Below are positions 10,330 through 20,869 of a stretch of DNA of 64,000 nucleotides, piece by piece. The position numbers were made by a program, and so were the translations under genes. The first letter of the stretch is position 1, and every line of letters begins with the position of its first letter. This DNA is from Prochlorococcus sp. AG-402-N10 (GTDB taxonomy: Bacteria > Cyanobacteriota > Cyanobacteriia > PCC-6307 > Cyanobiaceae), in the NCBI GenBank assembly GCA_003216465.1, contig QCIU01000005.1, positions 62,001 through 126,000 on the forward strand, read 5' to 3'. The notes below the pieces were generated by a model, which saw only the letters and a program-made list of their open reading frames with translations, was not told the DNA's origin and did no database searches.

Positions 10330-11598
10330 ATGAAAAAAAAATCAATTGCAGTAGTAGTTATTACTAATGGCCCTGGAGAGTTGTCGACTTGGGTAAAGCC
10401 TGTATTAAATCATTTAGATAAAATAAATAACTCCTTAAATAAAAATAATCGATTAAATTTCACAATTAGATTAGTGCTGGTTCCTTGCCCAAATGCGACT
10501 GGAGCAGAATACGAGGTTGCTAAATCATGGAATCAATTTGAATTAGTTACTAAAGCAAAAATCTTTTGGAAATTATTAATCAAACCCTACAAATTTGCTA
10601 AATGGCCTCGAAAAGGTGTGGTTGTATTTCTTGGAGGTGATCAATTTTGGAGCGTTTTACTATCGATAAGATTAGGTTACATAAATATCACATATGCTGA
10701 ATGGGTTGCTAGATGGCCACGATGGAACAATATCATTGCCGCTATGAACCAGGATATTAAAAAGAAAATTCCTAAAAAATATAGATATAAGTGTAAAGTT
10801 ATTGGTGATTTAATGGCAGACATCTCTGATAACAAAGAAGTCTCTTCGAATCTTGAAGGGGAAAAGTGGATTGCATTACTCCCAGGCTCTAAGAAAGCAA
10901 AGCTCTCAGTTGGTATTCCTTACTTTCTAGAAATGGCAGATCATATTGCAGAGAAAAATAATGATATTAATTTAATAATTCCTATCGCTCCAACAACAAA
11001 TACAAAGGAATATTTATTTTTCCAAAGTAATAAAAATCCTATTGCAAAACATTATTCATCGAAAATCAAAAGAATTAAAAGTATGCAAAGTTCTACTTTT
11101 GATTATGTTATTGAAACTTCAAATAATACAAAAATCTATTTAATTAATAAACATCCTTGCCATGAAATATTAAAAAAATGCGATCTCGCTATAACGACGG
11201 TTGGAGCAAATACTGCAGAATTAGCAGCACTAACTTTGCCCATGATAGTTGTTCTTCCTACTCAGCATTTAAATGTCATGAATTCTTGGGATGGCCTATT
11301 CGGAATAATTGGAAAAATTTCTTTCTTCAATAAATTTTTTACATTTATCATCGAAAATTGGTATTTGAAAAAAAAGAAATTTTTTGCATGGCCGAATATT
11401 AAATCTAAAAAGTTAATTGTTCCTGAAAGGATAGGTCATATTTCACCTAAACAAATCGCAAAAGAAGCTTTATTTCTAGTAAATAATAGAAAATATTTAA
11501 GGGAACAAAAAGATAATTTATCAATGCAAAGGGGCAAAACAGGTGCTGTTGAAAAATTAGCATATATTATTTTTAATTCTATCAAGAAGCTCAGTTAA
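10330..11598 (+). CDS. LpxB-like (lipid-A-disaccharide synthase-related) glycosyltransferase
   Basis: ATG at 10330 avoids overlap with the tRNA; TNGPGELSTWVKPVL, LLPGSKKAKLSVGIPYF, TTVGANTAELAALTLPMIV. Confidence 0.7.
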   Translation: MKKKSIAVVVITNGPGELSTWVKPVLNHLDKINNSLNKNNRLNFTIRLVLVPCPNATGAEYEVAKSWNQFELVTKAKIFWKLLIKPYKFAKWPRKGVVVFLGGDQFWSVLLSIRLGYINITYAEWVARWPRWNNIIAAMNQDIKKKIPKKYRYKCKVIGDLMADISDNKEVSSNLEGEKWIALLPGSKKAKLSVGIPYFLEMADHIAEKNNDINLIIPIAPTTNTKEYLFFQSNKNPIAKHYSSKIKRIKSMQSSTFDYVIETSNNTKIYLINKHPCHEILKKCDLAITTVGANTAELAALTLPMIVVLPTQHLNVMNSWDGLFGIIGKISFFNKFFTFIIENWYLKKKKFFAWPNIKSKKLIVPERIGHISPKQIAKEALFLVNNRKYLREQKDNLSMQRGKTGAVEKLAYIIFNSIKKLS

Positions 11599-12651
11599 TC
11601 ACCAAGGATCATCAATTTCGACAGATTCTTGTTGCGGATTTTCAACTACTAATTTTTTATCATCAACAGGTTCGATATCTAAAGGTTCTATAGACCTTTG
11701 AATTGGTCTCTTTGAAGCAGGATAAGAACTGGACTTTCTTTTTTCTACAAATTCTGTCACATCTTCCTCATCAATTTGATTTTGTTCGCCAATTTGAGAG
11801 CTTAATTTCTTTGAATTATCATTATCCATATATAGTTGTTTCTTGGTATTGATTTTTTCGTTAACAGTTCCAACTTCTATATATTCCATGTCATCTTCAT
11901 ACTCATCTTCATCCTCATCCTCATCTATCAATTCTTCTTCTTTAAATTCTTCCATCAAATTATTTTGTTCTTCTGATTCGGAACCTGACAATAACTGATT
12001 TTCTACTGGAACAAGATTTGCGATATATCTATTAGCTTCCCTTTCTTCCCAAGATGAACCGCCTACTCCAAGTTTTTCAAGTAATCCACTACTTAGCTGA
12101 TTCAACTTTTCCTCTGCTCCTTCGTAAACAATTATCCTATCAGTACCACTACTAACTATCTCATCTACAGGTATTTCCCAAGTACTTAAAACACCTTCAC
12201 CTAAAAGAGGCACCCCCACAGCACCCATAACAAGAGAAATTAAATCTCCAGTCTCAATATCAAAAGAAAAACCAAGAACTCTTCCTAAAAGCTGGCCAGA
12301 CTCTGTAATGACTTGACAATTTATAACTTTCCCATATCGTTCCGGAGAAAAATCTTCACTTAAAGAATCGAGAGAATCAACCAATATTACATCCCCTACC
12401 TGCTTTATACTTTCCAAAGGCATCCATTTAGGTAAGCCTGGCAAAAATCTTGTCAGAGGATTATCTCTAAGACCCAAAGCTACTACCTCTCTTCTATCAA
12501 TATCAACAACCACTTCCCCGACGACACCTAATCGCCTACCAGTATCAGTAGTAATAACTTGAGTCCCCATTAGTTCAGACCTCAACCATAGACGTTCGCT
12601 GGGTACAGAATTGCGAGGATTATTATTTGTGGATGTGTTCGACAAACTCAT
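11599..12651 (-). CDS. PRC-barrel domain protein
   Basis: Two N-terminal PRC-barrel-like repeats (GRRLGVVGEVVVDIDRREVVALGL; GQLLGRVLGFSFDIETGDLISLVMG), acidic C-terminus. Confidence 0.8.
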   Translation of the reverse strand: MSLSNTSTNNNPRNSVPSERLWLRSELMGTQVITTDTGRRLGVVGEVVVDIDRREVVALGLRDNPLTRFLPGLPKWMPLESIKQVGDVILVDSLDSLSEDFSPERYGKVINCQVITESGQLLGRVLGFSFDIETGDLISLVMGAVGVPLLGEGVLSTWEIPVDEIVSSGTDRIIVYEGAEEKLNQLSSGLLEKLGVGGSSWEEREANRYIANLVPVENQLLSGSESEEQNNLMEEFKEEELIDEDEDEDEYEDDMEYIEVGTVNEKINTKKQLYMDNDNSKKLSSQIGEQNQIDEEDVTEFVEKRKSSSYPASKRPIQRSIEPLDIEPVDDKKLVVENPQQESVEIDDPW

Positions 12652-12696
12652 GAATATCTTTCTATCATTCTGACGTAAAAAATTAAAAAAGTGAGA

Positions 12697-15600
12697 TTAT
12701 GCAGCATTTGGTAATCCAATAACTTGGGTATTAGCACCTCGTGCCTGAGCAACACCGATTGTTCTTTCAGATGCACTTATCATAGGTCTTCTATGGCTAA
12801 CAACTATAAATTGAGCATTTGATGACTGATTTGATATTAATTTTGACAATCTTTCAACGTTAATCCCATCTAAAAAACTATCTACTTCATCTAATGCATA
12901 AAAAGGAGAAGGCTTATATTTTTGCAAAGCAAATAAAAAACTTAAAGCCGTTAAGGATTTTTCGCCACCTGACATTGAAGCTAATCTTCTAACATTTTTT
13001 CCTTTAGGATGAGCCACTAAAGTTAAACCTCCATCCAAAGGGTTGTCAGGATTTTCAAGCTGAAGAAAGCCATCTCCATCAGATAAATTAGCAAAGATCT
13101 CTCTAAAATATTTATCAACTTCTACAAATGCCTTCATAAATGCTTCTTGACGCATAGTTGAAACAGTTTCTATTCTTAATAACAGTTCAGATCTCTCATT
13201 AGACAAAACTTGCAATCTTTGCATTAAATCATTTAGTCGTTCAGTCAATTCTTCTAATTCATTAAGAGCTAACATATTTACTGGCTCTAAATTTTCTAAT
13301 TTTGCATTAATCATTGCAATATCTGATTGTAATAAATCAAGAGTTTTACCCTCGTATTCTCCAAAATCAGGCAAAGAATCAGGTAAATCTTTTTTATAAT
13401 TATTTAACTTGATAGTTTCACTACGCATTTCCTCATTTAGAGAACTTATATCTCTTTCAAGATATTCCAATTTAAGCGAAAACTGATTTATTTCTTGTCT
13501 TTTATTAGAAATTGATGAATTCAACTCATCTCTTTTCCTTCTTAATACACCTAAATCTTTTTCTAGCTCAGATTTTTGATGATCAAGAGATAAAAGCTCT
13601 CTTTTGTAATGATCTCTTTTCTTTATCCATTGATTATGTGTATTAGAAAGCTCTTTAACTGATTCATGTAAATTCTTTTCTTCCAAGGATATTAGTTTTA
13701 ATTCATTTTTTATACGTTCCTGATTTAAAACAAATTGATTCTTTTTATTCAATAATTCATCTTTTTCTTGAATGAGTGATTCAAGTTTTGTATTTAACTT
13801 TTCAAAATCATTATTGTGAGTCATTAATGATGATGTTTGATTATCTTCATAATTCTTTTTAAGAATAATCTCCAATTCACATAACTTTTTTTTAAAAGGT
13901 TTTATTTCGTTCTGAATAAGTTCTAATTTTTTGTTTAACAAATTATTTTGACAAGTAATTTTATTTAACCTCAGAGTATTATCATCGATTCTTTGAGTTA
14001 CAACTTTAAGAGAATTATTATTTACTTCAATTTCTTTATTAGAGGATGCACAGTCTTCTATGATTTCTCTTTGGTTTAAATATAGTTTATTCAAATTATT
14101 AGTTTTATTTAAAAGATCTTTATCTGATTTCCTCAATGCTTCTTCAATTACACATAACCTTTCTTTTATGGGGTTTGCTTCATCAATATCATTATTTGTT
14201 CCAAACTTATAAGCAAGATCTTTATTTACTTTACTACCTCCAGTAATTGCGCCACTTGCTTCTAATAGTTCTCCATTTAAAGTGACTAATCTACTTTTCT
14301 TTAAAGATAATTTTGCTGATTCTAAATCTGAGAAGACTAATGTATCACCAAAAACATAATTAAAAACATCGGTATAAACATCATCAAAATCAATTAAATT
14401 AATAGCTTTATCTATTAATCCATTCTCTTTAGAATTATCAAATCTTGTTAATGCATAATTTTTTTTATAACTTTTAATTCTATTAAGTGGAAGAAAGGTT
14501 AATCTCCCTGCTTTCTTTTTTTTAAGAATTTCAATTGCTTTAGAGGCAATATTGTCATTATCCACAACAATTTGTCCCAGTCTATTGCCTGCTGCAATTT
14601 CTAATGCATATCTATTTTTTTCATTCACTTCTCCTAATTGAGCAACATAGCCATGTATACCCTCTAAACCTGCCTCTAATAATACTCTTAATGCATATGA
14701 TCCCCTTGTTTCATTTAGAGCTTCTTTTCTGCTTTCACATCTAGATACATCCTTTTCAAGTCTTAATTGTTCGTTATTTAGCCTTAATTTAGTTTTATTT
14801 AACAACTGAATATCATTTTTTAAAATATCAATTTCAGATCTAATTATGGTCAACTTGTGATTTTTTGTTTTAGTTAATTTTTCATTTGTTTGATTAAAAT
14901 CTAAAATCTTTTGTTTTTCAGAAGTTAGAACATTTATCTGAGAAACTATTTCATCTCTTTGAATATTAATTTGTATGATTTCTTCTTCAATATTCCTTTC
15001 ATTAGATTCAAGAGGTTGAATTAATGATTTTATATTTTCTAACTCATTATTTAACTTTATGCTTTGCCTTGAAAATTCACCAGATTCCCCTGCAGCATCA
15101 GAAAGTTTTTTTCTAGATAACTTATGCTTTAATGTTAGATCTTGTATCTCCAAGTTTAATTTTTCTAGGTGATTATCATTAAAGTTGTCTTGTTGATTCT
15201 TTTCTAATTCAGCATTTTTTTTAGATATTGCTATTTTATCTCTCTGCGCTTGCAATTTAAGCCCTTCCTCTTTATTAACAGCCGCTATTCTTTCTAATTC
15301 TCTTAAATTTGAATTTATACTTCCAATATCAGAATTTACCTTGATTAAAGTATCTTCTCCTTTCTCTTTTAATTCTCCAATAATAACTTTCATTGCATCA
15401 TTCAAGACTATGATTTCTTTACCAAGAGCTTCCTTTTGTTGATTAAATAAAATCTTATTCTTATCAAAAGCAAGTGCTTTTTTCTTGATTAACTCAATAT
15501 TTTTAACTTGATTATCAAATAAAAGTACTTTTTCAAGTTCCCTAATATGAATTAATTTTGCCTTTAATTCTTTATATTTTTTAGCTTTTTCACATTCTTT

Positions 15601-16281
15601 TTCTAGTTTCGTTTTACTAGATTGCAATTCGTTTTCTAAAATCTCACATCTTTCTTGTCTTTCAAAAACATCATTTAGTTTTGAATGAGATTGTTCGATT
15701 CTGCTATCAAAAAGAGCAACCCCTGCTAATTCATCAATAAGAATTCTCCTCTCTTTGTTATTCATAGATACTATTCTTGTAACATCTCCCTGCATAACAA
15801 CATTACTACCTTCTGGATCAACACTTATATCTCTAAGAACTCTTTGAATTTGTTGTAAGGTACACTGTCGACCGTCTGAGGTATAAGTTGATGCATAAGA
15901 TCCACCAGGCATTAACCTCAATTTTCTAGAAACTACCCATTCTTTTTGATCTTTATTAAGTTCAATATCATCTTCTTCTAACTCTAAAGGTGGAATATCT
16001 TCCCTAGGAGACCAATCTTCAATATTGAATTTTACAGAAACAAACGTCTCCGATGATTTACCTTCTTTTACCTTCGAATTGTTTATTAAATCTGGTAGTC
16101 TATCTGCTCGCATACCTTTACTGTTAGCCAAACCCAAACAGAACAAAATTCCGTCCAAAATATTACTTTTTCCAGAACCATTTGGTCCAGTGACCACTGT
16201 AAAACCTTCTTCAAGAGGAATTTTTACACTTCCCCCGAAAGATTTAAAATTTTCAAACTCGACCTGATTGATGTATACCAA
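12697..16281 (-). CDS. smc: Chromosome segregation protein SMC
   Basis: GPNGSGKSNILDGI, coiled coils, hinge, LSGGEKSLTALSFLFALQ. Confidence 0.97.
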   Translation of the reverse strand: MVYINQVEFENFKSFGGSVKIPLEEGFTVVTGPNGSGKSNILDGILFCLGLANSKGMRADRLPDLINNSKVKEGKSSETFVSVKFNIEDWSPREDIPPLELEEDDIELNKDQKEWVVSRKLRLMPGGSYASTYTSDGRQCTLQQIQRVLRDISVDPEGSNVVMQGDVTRIVSMNNKERRILIDELAGVALFDSRIEQSHSKLNDVFERQERCEILENELQSSKTKLEKECEKAKKYKELKAKLIHIRELEKVLLFDNQVKNIELIKKKALAFDKNKILFNQQKEALGKEIIVLNDAMKVIIGELKEKGEDTLIKVNSDIGSINSNLRELERIAAVNKEEGLKLQAQRDKIAISKKNAELEKNQQDNFNDNHLEKLNLEIQDLTLKHKLSRKKLSDAAGESGEFSRQSIKLNNELENIKSLIQPLESNERNIEEEIIQINIQRDEIVSQINVLTSEKQKILDFNQTNEKLTKTKNHKLTIIRSEIDILKNDIQLLNKTKLRLNNEQLRLEKDVSRCESRKEALNETRGSYALRVLLEAGLEGIHGYVAQLGEVNEKNRYALEIAAGNRLGQIVVDNDNIASKAIEILKKKKAGRLTFLPLNRIKSYKKNYALTRFDNSKENGLIDKAINLIDFDDVYTDVFNYVFGDTLVFSDLESAKLSLKKSRLVTLNGELLEASGAITGGSKVNKDLAYKFGTNNDIDEANPIKERLCVIEEALRKSDKDLLNKTNNLNKLYLNQREIIEDCASSNKEIEVNNNSLKVVTQRIDDNTLRLNKITCQNNLLNKKLELIQNEIKPFKKKLCELEIILKKNYEDNQTSSLMTHNNDFEKLNTKLESLIQEKDELLNKKNQFVLNQERIKNELKLISLEEKNLHESVKELSNTHNQWIKKRDHYKRELLSLDHQKSELEKDLGVLRRKRDELNSSISNKRQEINQFSLKLEYLERDISSLNEEMRSETIKLNNYKKDLPDSLPDFGEYEGKTLDLLQSDIAMINAKLENLEPVNMLALNELEELTERLNDLMQRLQVLSNERSELLLRIETVSTMRQEAFMKAFVEVDKYFREIFANLSDGDGFLQLENPDNPLDGGLTLVAHPKGKNVRRLASMSGGEKSLTALSFLFALQKYKPSPFYALDEVDSFLDGINVERLSKLISNQSSNAQFIVVSHRRPMISASERTIGVAQARGANTQVIGLPNAA

Positions 16282-16363
16282 TCGTAAGTCACAACAGCTA
16301 AGTAAGAATAGCTACTTTTGAGAAAATCTCAAGAGAAATATTAAGATTATTTCTAAAATTAAT

Positions 16364-16726
16364 TTAATTATTTTTAGTTAATTTACAAAAATTACTATCT
16401 ATTGTTAGTAAACCATTTAATATATTGCCATTTAAAATAATTCTGAGTTCTCGATAATCTTTTTTATGAAAAATATTTGAGAAAGTTCCATGATCAATTC
16501 TTTTAACTAAGCCTCTATTGTTAGAAAGTTGGTATTCAACTCTTGAAAGCCAAACTAATCTATGATTTGGTTGTTTTTCTATTTCAACAAAACTTTTATT
16601 AAGTGATGGAATTTCAAGAAATTTCCAAGTTAAACAGTCTAACTTATTTTCAATGAGAAAATCATAATGAATATCGACTAAATTTTTACCATCAATTTTA
16701 TGTTCAAGTAAAACCCATCGATTCAT
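16364..16726 (-). CDS. Hypothetical protein
   Basis: Intact 120 aa ORF in an intergenic gap. Confidence 0.6.
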   Translation of the reverse strand: MNRWVLLEHKIDGKNLVDIHYDFLIENKLDCLTWKFLEIPSLNKSFVEIEKQPNHRLVWLSRVEYQLSNNRGLVKRIDHGTFSNIFHKKDYRELRIILNGNILNGLLTIDSNFCKLTKNN

Positions 16727-16816
16727 TGTTTAGAGCATCAAAAATTATTTTATTTATATAGTTGATTCCAAAAATATGCTAATGGATTAGCTCAAATGAT
16801 ATAAGAAAAAGAAATC

Positions 16817-16954
16817 CTAATTACCTGCATCAGGAACAAATCTCAAAGCAATAAATAGCAAACTGCCAGCTCCTGCAATAGCTGCTGCTACCAATCCAAA
16901 ATCAGTTGGAATTGTGCGTGATGCAAAAATAATTGCTGCGAGTGTGATATCCAT
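16817..16954 (-). CDS. Small (45 aa) single-TM protein MDITLAAIIFASRTIPTDFGLVAAAIAGAGSLLFIALRFVPDAGN
   Basis: ATG to TAG frame read on the minus strand; below ORF-track size cut; hydrophobic segment. Confidence 0.65.
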   Translation of the reverse strand: MDITLAAIIFASRTIPTDFGLVAAAIAGAGSLLFIALRFVPDAGN

Positions 16955-17141
16955 GATGAAATAAAAAACTTAATTTAATAAAGTCAGTAATAGCTTAACA
17001 AAACCTTATTACAGAACATGAGAGATAAATGAAATGTAAATAAAATTTTATATGTCTATTTTTTTTATTAAAAATAAATCTTCATTATAGGGTTTCAATT
17101 TAATAAATACAGACTACTCTAAAGGTAACGATGGCGGATTA

Positions 17142-17603
17142 ATGGAAGCTTTTCATCCTCCCAAAGAAGTTAAAGAAACAGTTGATGATTCTACTCTTCC
17201 AAAGAGAGAAGGAATTTCAGATAAATGGTTACGTGAAAAAATTAATAGTTTAATTCCCTTAATACAAGAAAAATGGCCTAATATTGCCCAACAAACTCTT
17301 GAAACTGCTAAGGGAAACATTGATGATTTGGTTGGAGTAATATCAAGTCATACTGGCTCTTCTGCGAGTGGCATTAAAAATCAATTATTTGAAATTATTG
17401 ATTCAATTCAAGACAATAATTGGGACATTGCAGAAAAAATTGAACCAATTGAAAGTCAATTAGAGGAATTACTAGATGAACTGAATAATACATTGAGACC
17501 AAAAATAGAAAGTCCAATTAGAAAAAAACCAATTTTATCTATTGCAATTGCTGCTGGCATAGGATTATTAATAGGTAGCTTATTGAATAGCGGAAAGAAA
17601 TAA
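17142..17603 (+). CDS. DUF883-like (YqjD/ElaB-like) membrane-anchored protein
   Basis: Amphipathic body and C-terminal KPILSIAIAAGIGLLIGSLLNSGKK. Confidence 0.6.
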   Translation: MEAFHPPKEVKETVDDSTLPKREGISDKWLREKINSLIPLIQEKWPNIAQQTLETAKGNIDDLVGVISSHTGSSASGIKNQLFEIIDSIQDNNWDIAEKIEPIESQLEELLDELNNTLRPKIESPIRKKPILSIAIAAGIGLLIGSLLNSGKK

Positions 17604-17990
17604 ATGGAAAAGCCTCACAACAAAAATTTTGCTAATACAGCTGCAAGAATCTCTGCAATTGCGAGTTCTGTAATGGATTTGCATGTGAGAATAGCACTTC
17701 AAGAAGTTGATAGAGAAAAAAGAAGATTAATAAGCGGAGGAATATTTATTGCTATAGGTGCCATATTATTATTATTAGTTTTAATTTCTATTCACATTAT
17801 TTCTTACCTAACTCTTAACAAAATTAATGATTGGAGCACGGAATATAATTTACTTTTAATAATTTTTATTGATTTATTTCTTGCAGGTCTCAGCCTAAAA
17901 TTGGGCGGTCAACTAGCAAAAGGGCCTTATCTCCCTCAAACATTAGAGGGATTGGGTAAAACAACTAAAGCAGTGTTAGGTAAAAAATAA
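17604..17990 (+). CDS. Phage-holin-family (DUF1469-like) membrane protein
   Basis: N-terminal helix RISAIASSVMDLHVRIALQEVDREKRRL followed by two TM segments; follows the preceding gene directly. Confidence 0.65.
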   Translation: MEKPHNKNFANTAARISAIASSVMDLHVRIALQEVDREKRRLISGGIFIAIGAILLLLVLISIHIISYLTLNKINDWSTEYNLLLIIFIDLFLAGLSLKLGGQLAKGPYLPQTLEGLGKTTKAVLGKK

Positions 17991-17991
17991 A

Positions 17992-19116
17992 TTATCTTAT
18001 TAAATATTTAATCCATCTACAATCAATACCCCCATTGCTTATGGGGATTTTTAAAGAAGATTTCATTTTTAAATATCTGGTAAGTTTAGGATTCCCGCTA
18101 AGTAACCAAAATTCCCAGCCAGAAAAATTTTTTTTCAAGAAGTCTCCCATTTTTCCATATAAAGTAATTAATTCATTTTCATCCCCTAATTTTTTACCAT
18201 AAGGAGGATTACATAAAATTAATCCATCTGAATATTTGGATTGAATTTTTGAAAAATCATTATTTTGTAATTCAATATAGTTTTCAAGTCCTGCTAGTGA
18301 TATATTAACTTTTGCTTGATCAAATACATCTTTATTAATCTCGGAACCAATTATTTTCGATAACTTTTCAAATGCAAATACTTTTTTCTTAGCCTTACTT
18401 TTCTCATCTAGATAAATCTCTTTTTTAAAATCAAGCCAATTTTCAAAAAGATAAAATTGCTGAAATTTAAGTGGGACTTTTAGAGTTTGATTAATAGCCT
18501 CTATTAAAAATGTTCCTGAACCACACATAAGATCAATCAAAGGTATCGTCCCGTCCCATTCAGTAATCTTTAATAAACCAGAAGCTATATTTTCTTTAAG
18601 TGGAGCATTTCCAATAGCAGGTCTATAACCTCTTTTATGAAGACTTTCAAAACTACTCTGCAAACTAAGAATTCCTCTATCGTTATTTAAATGTAAATGA
18701 ATTATCAAATCAGGATTATCTAAAGAAATATTTGATCTCTTATTCCAAACAGATTGTTGAAGATCTGTTATTGAATTTTTAACCTCCAGAGCGGTGAAAT
18801 GAGAATGACTTAAAGATGATGTCCTGCCAGTTACTTGAACACTAAATGTTTTTTCAGGAGGTAACCATTTCACCCAATCAAACGAATTTTTAACGCTCTT
18901 ATACAAAGAAAGCCTGTCATAACATGCAAAACGTGCAACTTCTCTATAAAAACGAAAAGCAAGTCTTGAAAAAAAATGTATTCTATAGAAAGTGGCATAA
19001 TCACATTCAAAAGACACTGATCTTTTGTAAGTATCAATATTAAATCCACCTAAATCAACAATTTCCTTAGCTAAATATTTCTCTAAACCTTCAGGAACTG
19101 ATGCAATGATATTCAT
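17992..19116 (-). CDS. THUMP-domain class I SAM-dependent RNA methyltransferase (RlmL-like)
   Basis: DLMCGSGTFLIEA, LILCNPPYGKKLGDE. Confidence 0.88.
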   Translation of the reverse strand: MNIIASVPEGLEKYLAKEIVDLGGFNIDTYKRSVSFECDYATFYRIHFFSRLAFRFYREVARFACYDRLSLYKSVKNSFDWVKWLPPEKTFSVQVTGRTSSLSHSHFTALEVKNSITDLQQSVWNKRSNISLDNPDLIIHLHLNNDRGILSLQSSFESLHKRGYRPAIGNAPLKENIASGLLKITEWDGTIPLIDLMCGSGTFLIEAINQTLKVPLKFQQFYLFENWLDFKKEIYLDEKSKAKKKVFAFEKLSKIIGSEINKDVFDQAKVNISLAGLENYIELQNNDFSKIQSKYSDGLILCNPPYGKKLGDENELITLYGKMGDFLKKNFSGWEFWLLSGNPKLTRYLKMKSSLKIPISNGGIDCRWIKYLIR

Positions 19117-19174
19117 ATTATATTTAAAAAAATGATGAAATAACTATTCAATACTCATTTTGCCTGCCAGAATA

Positions 19175-19243
19175 TAAATGTCCAATTGGACTAGGTGATC
19201 TAAACCAATGTTTCGGACAGCGGTTCGATTCCGCTCAACTCCA
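19175..19243 (+). ncRNA. ssrA: tmRNA acceptor piece (3' part of permuted ssrA); 5' limit approximate
   Basis: T-arm GCGGTTCGATTCCGC and CAACTCC-A pairing with GGGGTTG at 19253. Confidence 0.85.
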
Positions 19244-19252
19244 TTTTGATTA

Positions 19253-19447
19253 GGGGTTGTAATGGTTTCGACGGGGCGTCAGGAAGATGACTGAAGCCTG
19301 CTCGGTTAGAGCAAAAACACAAACGCTAACAAAATCGTTAGTTTCTCCCGTCAAACAGCACCAGTTGCTGCTTGATCTTAAAGGAGATGGGGTTATATCA
19401 GCCTTATCAACCAAATGATGCAAGGAGCCTGGAAGGGCTCCACCACT
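19253..19447 (+). ncRNA. ssrA: tmRNA coding piece, tag ANKIVSFSRQTAPVAA*
   Basis: GGGGTTGTAATGGTTTCGACGG 5' end; tag reading frame GCTAACAAAATCGTTAGTTTCTCCCGTCAAACAGCACCAGTTGCTGCTTGA; 3' hairpin GGAGCC..GGCTCC. Confidence 0.93.
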
Positions 19448-19604
19448 TTAAATTTTTCAAAATTTAGTATTAGATAATTTGTTAATTTGTAAAATTTACT
19501 GCAATAGAATGTATTAGAAATTATTTTTAATATTTTATGAGTATAAACACTTAGAACTTAACGAGAAAATTATTTTAAGGTATTAAAAATTCTTGCTTTG
19601 AATA

Positions 19605-19730
19605 ATGAGTTTCAAAAAAAATGTTAATGAGGCGTTAATAAGCCTTAAGCCAAAAGTTATAAGATTTACAGGTGATAAATTTCCAGCAGAACTATGGGGT
19701 AATAATAATCTTCAAAAGACAAAAAATTAG
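19605..19730 (+). CDS. Small ORF (41 aa) MSFKKNVNEALISLKPKVIRFTGDKFPAELWGNNNLQKTKN
   Basis: ATG to TAG frame in intergenic gap, non-low-complexity composition; below ORF-track cut. Confidence 0.45.
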   Translation: MSFKKNVNEALISLKPKVIRFTGDKFPAELWGNNNLQKTKN

Positions 19731-19754
19731 CTTATAAAAGTTAAGTAAATAAAG

Positions 19755-20717
19755 TCAAAAACTAGAAAAAGGATTACTTGGCAATTTTTTTAAACAATTT
19801 TTAGAGGCTTGTTGAAGCATTTGAAATTCTTGCGCATTTAAATTCCATTTATATACATTTGCAATATCGATAACCTGAGACCTTTTCCTCATCCCTACAA
19901 GTGGAATAGCTCCCTGATAACAACACCAATTAACTGCTACTTGCGCCTGCGAAACTGACCTTGAAATAGCTATCCTTTTAATACACCGCCTTAATTCGAT
20001 AGTTGATTTTTTATAGTTTTTAAAAATTAAACTTCTTAAAAAAGAATTTTTTTTGTTTTCATCTTCTTCAGGATCAATGCATAGTATCCCAAAAGATAAA
20101 GGGCTATAGGCTAAAAAATCAATATTATTATCTTCACAAATTCTTTTTACTTTGGTCTGTTTCATGAAATCTGGAGATAATAAAGAAAACTGGGTCTGAA
20201 CACTTTTCACTTTCTTATCTCTTTTTGATAAGTGTTGAATAATTTTTTTTAATCTTTGAGGCCCGATGTTTGATAATCCAATTTGAAAATTAAAACCTTG
20301 ATCAATTAAATCGCAAAGATTATTTAACAATTGCAATTCTTGCCAAGGATTATATTTTGCAGTTGACCAATGCATTTGGACTATATCTAATTTATTATTT
20401 AATCTTTCTAAACTATTTAAAAAAGGCTTATTAAATCCTTTATTACCAACTCTCCAAGGATAAGGAGCAAGCTTTGTGGCTATTTGAATTCTTTTTTTTT
20501 GAAAAGAGGAAGTATCTAATAAAAATTTTCCTAAAAGTTCCTCACTTCTGCCATTAATTTTTCCAGTTCCATAAGAATCTGCACTATCAATTAGGTTAAA
20601 ACCTCTTTTTAAAGCTTCTTTAAAAGTCTCACGCAAATCATCGTCGTCACTAGTTTGATAGTTCCAAAATAATTTATTCCCCCAAGACCATGTACCTAAT
20701 CCAATTCTTTTTTTCAC
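19755..20717 (-). CDS. Aldo/keto reductase
   Basis: GLGTWSWGN, NLIDSADSYG, VQMHWS, LAYSPLSFG. Confidence 0.92.
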   Translation of the reverse strand: MKKRIGLGTWSWGNKLFWNYQTSDDDDLRETFKEALKRGFNLIDSADSYGTGKINGRSEELLGKFLLDTSSFQKKRIQIATKLAPYPWRVGNKGFNKPFLNSLERLNNKLDIVQMHWSTAKYNPWQELQLLNNLCDLIDQGFNFQIGLSNIGPQRLKKIIQHLSKRDKKVKSVQTQFSLLSPDFMKQTKVKRICEDNNIDFLAYSPLSFGILCIDPEEDENKKNSFLRSLIFKNYKKSTIELRRCIKRIAISRSVSQAQVAVNWCCYQGAIPLVGMRKRSQVIDIANVYKWNLNAQEFQMLQQASKNCLKKLPSNPFSSF

Positions 20718-20869
20718 TTAACTCTTTTTAAACATGATTTATTAGATTACTCCAAACTAAATATTCAACAGAAGAATATTTAGGAAGTATAAGTTTTAAA
20801 ACTTTTCAAATAATTACCTATTGACATTAATAAATTGTTCTCCAAAGTAAGATAAATATTAGTGAAAAA

